This document shows, one piece after another, positions 58,905 through 64,000 of a stretch of 64,000 bases of DNA. The notes under the pieces were generated by a model. That model searched no databases, had not been told where the DNA came from, and saw only the letters and a program-made list of their open reading frames with translations. This stretch comes from Amphimedon queenslandica (taxonomy: Eukaryota; Porifera; Demospongiae; Haplosclerida; Niphatidae): contig NW_003546251.1 in the NCBI RefSeq assembly GCF_000090795.2, forward strand, positions 591,145-655,144, written 5' to 3'. Each line of letters opens with the position of its first letter. Position 1 is the stretch's first letter. Position numbers and translations under genes: made by a program.

Positions 58905-59104
58905 GACATCAATGACTAATAATGGGAGGGGCTCTAGATCTAGATCAAATTAAATAAAATTGATATTTTCTGAGCTCTACTAAAGAATTATTAAAAATAT
59001 AAGCAAAAAATATACAGTTAAACTATTATAATACAATAACATTAACTGGTATAGATCTATAAGAAAAATATATGTCTTTAAGTTCTTAACAGAGCATAAA
59101 GCAA

Positions 59105-60808
59105 TCAAATATTGTCATAGACAGTTTTAAGAATCTTTGTGTAGAGTTGCAAAACTTGCCTGCTGGTGTTAGCAAGAATCATGTCAAACTCGTCGTTGCT
59201 CTTTTGTGAATAATATGTGACAAGTTTACCATCAAACAAGTCAGCAGGTGACAGATAGGGCAGTGGTAGAGCCAATACTTGGTTAAGCAGTATAGCATCA
59301 TGATAGACACACTGCCACTGAGCATAAAGATGAAGAGCTTCTAGACTAAAGGCTGGAGTGCATGGGGCAGCAGATTTATAAAAGCATTTAGTGAAAGATA
59401 GGACAAGTGCCTTTAAATAAATGTCGCCTCTTGGTATAGCAACCGATTTTGCCCAAAAGATGACAGAAGCAACTGGTAAGTGCCATTCTTCTTCAAGCAA
59501 AGACAAAGCATGAGAACTGCACATCAATATTTCGTACATTCTGTTACATCGTTTCTCCTTTGGCTCCAATTTCATTTCTTCTATCTCCATTGGATCACTG
59601 TGACCTGATAGATGTATTTGATCTTCTATTAGCTTTGATTCTTGCCTGATAATTTCTGTGACATACCTTCCCTTACGCAAAAGTGCATAAATAACTAGCC
59701 TTATTGGTCTACTGATGATCATGCTAGCTGGTTTTGTACAATCGTCTGGAATAACGTGAAGTAAATTTACTCCACTGATGAAAACAGCTAGCAACGAAGG
59801 TGAAAACATAAACTCTTTATACTGCTGAACAATCCATTGTGGTATGGATTTCCAATTATCAGATCGATAGGCAATAGACATCTTAAATTCTTCGTAATTA
59901 AAAGTGGGATTATTTACATCGTACTTTTTCTTTGCTTTTTCAAAACTCTGCTCAAACTTTTGGAGCACTTCTAGGCCATTGGCAAGGGATAAAATTTGAC
60001 CCTTTAAGCCAATTAGCTCACAATCACACTTTTCTTGAAGAAATTTGATCGTCACTTCTGAAAGTTTTCCACGATAACGTGGATTATCCCTAACCAAGCT
60101 TATGAGCTCTGTTTCATCTACCAGATTAGGTAGGGTAGCGTTTCCAACTAAAGCAGGAATGGCATAGATGAGATCAGGCTCAAAATTTAGACTGGCAATA
60201 AAACTATCTCTCTTGAATACTCTCCCCATGACAGGAGAACCTGGCTGACTCCATGCAAGTTTAGATAAAGGTATGTATCCCTTCTGAAGTGGTGTGATGA
60301 AATAATCAGAACTCTCACCAACTAGATAGCAGTCATATGTATTAGCAAGAGAGACTGCAAGGGGATAACAGTCTCCATCTGCAGGATACACCCTAACTCC
60401 TTCACTTTGGTAATTTTTAAGTACTTTATGAAATGTGTTTGCTACCAGTGGTGGACGCGGATTCATTTCCTGGTGTTCATCTAGATCTTGACCAAGCAGT
60501 TTCTTCCGTATGGTGTTGTGAATTTCTTGCCTTCTGCCCTTGAGCATGTCCATTTTATCTGTTTGGTACACACCATCAAAGACCACGTGTATGGGGCTCA
60601 CATTTTGGGCCAGTAATGCCTTGATGAGATTTTCCAAAGAGTCCCTTATTGCAAGGTACTGACCACCAAACTTCCAATCAAAATCACCGGGTAAATTATG
60701 TGATAGGCATTTACCATCCAGCACTATAGGACATTTAGACAATTTTGCATCTCTCCAATGGGTCCCGGATGAAAGAGAATCAATGTAACTGCTTAGCCCT
60801 CGGATCAT
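59105..60808 (-). CDS. asteroid/ASTE1-like PIN-nuclease-family protein, copy 3
   Basis: An intronless 567-aa gene, ATG at 60808 (MIRGLSSYIDSLSSGTHW). The N-terminal third differs clearly from copies 1 and 2, while the C-terminal 370 residues are close to copy 2. It retains the ancestral acidic residue (IHVVFDGVYQTDKMD, Asp78) lost in copies 1-2, together with CPIVLDG and VYPADGD. The linker contains GRRQEIHNTIRKKLLGQDLDE. Its upstream region does not match the copy 1/2 promoter block. Confidence 0.82.
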   Translation of the reverse strand: MIRGLSSYIDSLSSGTHWRDAKLSKCPIVLDGKCLSHNLPGDFDWKFGGQYLAIRDSLENLIKALLAQNVSPIHVVFDGVYQTDKMDMLKGRRQEIHNTIRKKLLGQDLDEHQEMNPRPPLVANTFHKVLKNYQSEGVRVYPADGDCYPLAVSLANTYDCYLVGESSDYFITPLQKGYIPLSKLAWSQPGSPVMGRVFKRDSFIASLNFEPDLIYAIPALVGNATLPNLVDETELISLVRDNPRYRGKLSEVTIKFLQEKCDCELIGLKGQILSLANGLEVLQKFEQSFEKAKKKYDVNNPTFNYEEFKMSIAYRSDNWKSIPQWIVQQYKEFMFSPSLLAVFISGVNLLHVIPDDCTKPASMIISRPIRLVIYALLRKGRYVTEIIRQESKLIEDQIHLSGHSDPMEIEEMKLEPKEKRCNRMYEILMCSSHALSLLEEEWHLPVASVIFWAKSVAIPRGDIYLKALVLSFTKCFYKSAAPCTPAFSLEALHLYAQWQCVYHDAILLNQVLALPLPYLSPADLFDGKLVTYYSQKSNDEFDMILANTSRQVLQLYTKILKTVYDNI

Positions 60809-60968
60809 AGCGTAGATCTATGCTCGGATTATGACGCAACACGCACAGTATATGTTGCTAGGAGGGGCTAATCAATTAGATCTATAGTTATTAAAAATGT
60901 ATTATTCATAATTCATCTCTATCTATAATTAGCAGTAAATCTACAGTTATCTAGATACTCAGCTTGCT

Positions 60969-62750
60969 CTAAGAAGCAATAGGTTGAGGTGGAAGCGGCA
61001 TGTTTTTGTTAACGATTTCAAAAATATTTTTATACAGGTGTTGATTTTCATCATCCAACTCTGCAGTGAGCATGTCAAACTCCCTAGCATTTTTCTGAGA
61101 GTAATATGTGACAAGTTTGCCATCAAACAAGTCAGCAGGTGACAGATAGGGCAGTGGTAGAGCCAATACTTGGTTAAGCAGTATAGCATCATGATAGACA
61201 CACTGCCACTGAGCATAAAGATGAAGAGTACGCAAATTAAAGGCGGGAGTGTGCTGAGCAGCAGGAAGAGATTTGTGAAAACATTTTGCAAAACACAGGA
61301 TGAGTGCCTTGAGCCTAATGTCATCAGGTGGTAATTTAGCTTTCTTGGCCCAGAAGATAATAGAACTAATTGGTAGGTACCATTTTTCGTTAATGGTATC
61401 TAAGGTTTTACCATCGCATTGAAGAGCTGCATAAATTCTATTTCGTCTCATCTCTGTTTCTTCTGAAACCATGTCTTCAATTTTCACTGCATGAGAAGGA
61501 TTAGCTGGTACTTTTATTGCTGTTTCTAATAAACTATGCACTTGTCTGATAACTTCAATTATCTCGACTTTTCTTTCTTTTCCAACCAAAATACTATAAA
61601 TTTCCCTTCGTATGCTGTTACTGAAAAGTGTGCTTGTACATTGTGAGCAATCATCTGGAACCACCCGTAAAAAATTTCTCCCATATACAAAAACCTCCAA
61701 TAAACTGCTTGAAAACAAAAAATTTTTGTAATTATCTACAATCCATGCGGGGACTTTTTCCTTGTGTATTGACTGATGAGCAATTGATTCGCTGAACTTA
61801 TGCTCATCAAATGGCGTAGTATCTTTGTACATCACATTCGCTTTCTCCAAATTATTTATAAATGTTTCAACAACAGGCTCTGTATCAACTTTGCCTTCCA
61901 TTGCTTCATCTTCATCGTCTTCAATGACATTTTCAAGAAAACGAATAAGCTTCTCCATGGTGCTGCCTTTGTGGTGCAGAAAATCCATAACAAGACGAAT
62001 ACCCTTTTGGCTATCTCTATGCTCTTTGATGGCAGCTAAGAATAATGGGCATGTTTCAAGGAGGTTAGGTAGTGTGTCATTACCAGCAATTGCTGGAATA
62101 GCATAGATAAGATCATGCTCAAGGCCTAGCGCCTTCATAAATACGTCTCGTCTGAAAATTTTCCCCCAAACAGCAAAACCCGGTCCTCTCCATTCAAGTT
62201 TGCTGAATGGAATATATCCTTTTGGAAGGCCATAAATATAGAAATCAGAGCTCTGCCCTACCAGATAGCACGTGTGTTTTCTAGCGAGGGAAACTGCAAC
62301 TTTAGCTACATCTTCATCAGCTGCATACAGTATTATTTCCACTTTACTTTTGTATTTTTCCATAACTTTCCTCAAAGTTTCGGTTGTTAATGGTGGGCGT
62401 ATGTTTCTCTCGTCAGGCTCACTAATTACCTCACCTTTTTCAAGAGACTTTCGTATTGTATGCTGAAAACCTTGTCTCCTAGTGCGTAAAGCATTCTGCT
62501 TTTCTGCAGGTTTGGCTCCATCAAAAACTACGTGGATTGGACTGATACCCCGTCCAATTAATGTATCAAAGAAGGCTTCGATTGCATCTCTAAAAGCAGG
62601 GTAGTTCCCACCAAACTTCCAGTCAAAATCCCCATGCATGTGATAGGGGATACTGCTGCCATCCAGTACTATAGGACAGTTGCGTATTTCTACTCTTTTC
62701 CACTTCTGAAAGGTAACTTCAACGTAGTTTGTTAATCCTTTGATTCCCAT
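60969..62750 (-). CDS. asteroid/ASTE1-like PIN-nuclease-family protein, copy 4 (most diverged)
   Basis: An intronless 593-aa gene, ATG at 62750 (MGIKGLTNYVEVTFQKW). It has the canonical acidic residues in CPIVLDG and VVFDGAK (Asp30, Asp77) and an XPG-I-like ADEDVAKVAVSLARKHTCYLVGQSSDFY. A central acidic insertion (ENVIEDDEDEAMEGK) and a Pro-rich end (MPLPPQPIAS) are specific to this copy. It is well diverged from the others except for a short segment (LYAQWQCVYHDAILLNQVLA) that is the same even in DNA. It is divergent from CHMP7 and is likely the oldest member of the cluster. Confidence 0.82.
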   Translation of the reverse strand: MGIKGLTNYVEVTFQKWKRVEIRNCPIVLDGSSIPYHMHGDFDWKFGGNYPAFRDAIEAFFDTLIGRGISPIHVVFDGAKPAEKQNALRTRRQGFQHTIRKSLEKGEVISEPDERNIRPPLTTETLRKVMEKYKSKVEIILYAADEDVAKVAVSLARKHTCYLVGQSSDFYIYGLPKGYIPFSKLEWRGPGFAVWGKIFRRDVFMKALGLEHDLIYAIPAIAGNDTLPNLLETCPLFLAAIKEHRDSQKGIRLVMDFLHHKGSTMEKLIRFLENVIEDDEDEAMEGKVDTEPVVETFINNLEKANVMYKDTTPFDEHKFSESIAHQSIHKEKVPAWIVDNYKNFLFSSSLLEVFVYGRNFLRVVPDDCSQCTSTLFSNSIRREIYSILVGKERKVEIIEVIRQVHSLLETAIKVPANPSHAVKIEDMVSEETEMRRNRIYAALQCDGKTLDTINEKWYLPISSIIFWAKKAKLPPDDIRLKALILCFAKCFHKSLPAAQHTPAFNLRTLHLYAQWQCVYHDAILLNQVLALPLPYLSPADLFDGKLVTYYSQKNAREFDMLTAELDDENQHLYKNIFEIVNKNMPLPPQPIAS

Positions 62751-62854
62751 TGCTAGCTTAGCTTGCTATGCTCGCTCTAGATCTAGTCCAGGGCGTGGTG
62801 GTGAAAATCTAGGTGGGGCTGGTTATTGGTTAATTAATAGTTATTATATTTTAA
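62751..62854. promoter_or_regulatory. shared divergent promoter, ASTE1-like copy 4 / CHMP7
   Basis: 104 bp between opposed start codons, the tightest pair in the window. TCTAGATCTAG-type sequence at about 62779-62788 resembles the CTCTAGATCTAGATC in the promoters of copies 1 and 2. TATATTTTAAATGGCG precedes the CHMP7 ATG. Confidence 0.45.
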
Positions 62855-64000
62855 ATGGCGTGTGAGTTTAATGTCCCTGAAGAATGGAAAGACGAGGCGA
62901 GGATGCATTTTCTCGTCTCTGATTTCTCTCCAAGTCATGAGCCTACCCTCTCAGATGATAGAGTGAAGTTCTGGCGAGCTCTCATTCGTTCCAGCAGTCA
63001 AGAGCTTCACAAGTGGACATTCACCAAGAGAGAGCTCTCGCAAAGACTAGCATGGCATCAGTTTGAGCCAAAATGTCTACCAAGACTTCTAGACGTACTG
63101 GAAAGAGCAGGAGAGATAAGGAAATTGGATAGTTATCGTTTTGATGAGATGGGATGGACCGAATGGAGTTTGAGATTAATGTCAACACCAGTGACATGGG
63201 CATGGAAAATGGCGTGGCAAAAATCTCCCGATCAGTCATCTCAAGATGTAGTCTATGTATTAGTGCCGGCCGTAAAGGTAATGGGTGTGGCTTGAAGTGA
63301 CCAATCAGATGTCGGAAGTCACATGTATTTTTGTAGGAGTTATGCGAAATTGTAGTCTCTACTCATCATCATAATGTTATTCATATTTCTACTGATTGCC
63401 TCATGACACATGCTCAGTTTAAAGACCTCCTTAGAAACGTAACCAGTGCAGGAGTAAGTGATAGGTGCTTGCATGCTTTAGAGTTGCAACTTCTCGAGGG
63501 ACAGAAGATCAAAAGAGGTCACATGTCAGCAGATACAGATGAGGTATGAATGTTTTGCTGATAAATTTTAGAGCATGCGTAGGTCATAGTAAAATTTGCT
63601 ACCAGTCCAAGTGGTAAGGCAACACCAGTGAGTGAAATTGACATTGGAATACTTAGGTATAAATCCTCAGTTAAATTTTCAGTATAATACCTCTACTATG
63701 TATGCTTGTATCTATTATAGTATAATGAGAACAATTACTGGGATGCAAAAGAAAATAGACAATGGAAATGAAGAAATACAAAAGTGTGTTATTAGTTATT
63801 TTTTTGTACTTTAATTGTTGTTATTTATACTATTAAAGATTAAAAGGTAGAAGCATCGAGCTAGTAAGAAAGGGCCAAAAGAAAGAGGTGGCTTGACTCT
63901 ATTTATTTATAGTTATGATGATTAGTTTGATTTTCAGGCCCTTGTTCTCATGAGAAGAATGACAGTTATTTCAAGAAATGTATCAAATTTTGAAGAAAAA
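62855..64000 (+). CDS. CHMP7: CHMP7, ESCRT-III-like (3' end outside window)
   Basis: CHMP7 recruits ESCRT-III to the inner nuclear membrane for envelope sealing and acts in endosomal sorting. Exons: 62855-63277, 63337-63543, 63583-63656, 63721-63783, 63839-63887 and 63938 onward, all in phase. The N-terminus (VPEEWKDEARMHFLVSDF, FWRALIRSS) and the following winged-helix-like region (LSQRLAWHQFEPKCLPRLLD, WTEWSLRL) fit the CHMP7-specific double-WH part. VIVKFA...PVSEIDIGILR is the linker. The basic/coiled-coil Snf7 core starts at MQKKIDNGNEEIQK and ALVLMRRMTVISRNVSNFEEK before the window ends. The MIM-type C-terminus is not visible. Confidence 0.85.

Overview
The window looks like metazoan nuclear DNA from an early-branching animal, most likely a demosponge close to Amphimedon. 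It is AT-rich and gene-dense. Most introns are about 45-120 bp with GT-AG ends, and neighbouring genes are often only 100-250 bp apart. The gene set is animal-type: adducin, mitochondrial GPAT, AS3MT, a MAP-kinase phosphatase, SFXN5, a CFAP99-like ciliary protein, ASTE1-like proteins and CHMP7. The sponge assignment is inference from gene content and architecture; no search was run. Exon models below were built by hand from splice signals, reading phase and family similarity.

Layout. 1-2711: two tandem alpha-kinase genes (+); the first is cut by the window edge and the second carries an apparent 1-nt frameshift. 2895-7020: two adjacent minus-strand genes with adducin/class II aldolase head domains, one short and one full adducin-like. 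7190-12356: mitochondrial-type glycerol-3-phosphate acyltransferase (+), about 25 exons. 12756-16701 (+) and 18223-22158 (-): two very large, nearly intronless receptor-like proteins (beta-helix ectodomain plus many membrane segments), tail to tail around a single-exon FKBP/TPR co-chaperone (17277-18065, -). 22595-26730 (-): arsenite methyltransferase. 27111-28816 (-): rhodanese plus dual-specificity phosphatase. 29049-43735 (+): SFXN5 with very long introns. 44462-46403 (-): secreted or anchored Cys-rich, Frizzled-CRD-like protein. 46629-55186 (+): coiled-coil CFAP99-like gene, 25 exons. 55324-62750 (-): four tandem intronless asteroid/ASTE1-like PIN-nuclease-family genes. 62855-end (+): CHMP7, truncated by the window end.

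The genes do not form one pathway. The layout is a run of divergent pairs with short shared promoters (adducin/GPAT, MKP/SFXN5, CRD protein/CFAP99, ASTE1-like/CHMP7) mixed with local duplications (kinases, adducins, beta-helix receptors, ASTE1-like genes).

Repeats lie mainly in introns and gaps. They include a dispersed, often tandem repeat of about 165-190 bp with a palindrome centred on CTATAG (11150-11570, 16857-17240, 23710-24330, 41480-42960, and fragments at 52000 and 54700). There is also a 41-bp hairpin minisatellite with 123-bp higher-order structure (47560-48200), a 15-bp minisatellite (40240-40550), ACATGTAC-rich palindromic DNA, and many CT, CA and ATT microsatellites. The items most worth following up are the paired beta-helix receptors, the ASTE1-like cluster with a catalytic Asp-to-His change and a gene-conversion tract, and the CTATAG-palindrome repeat.
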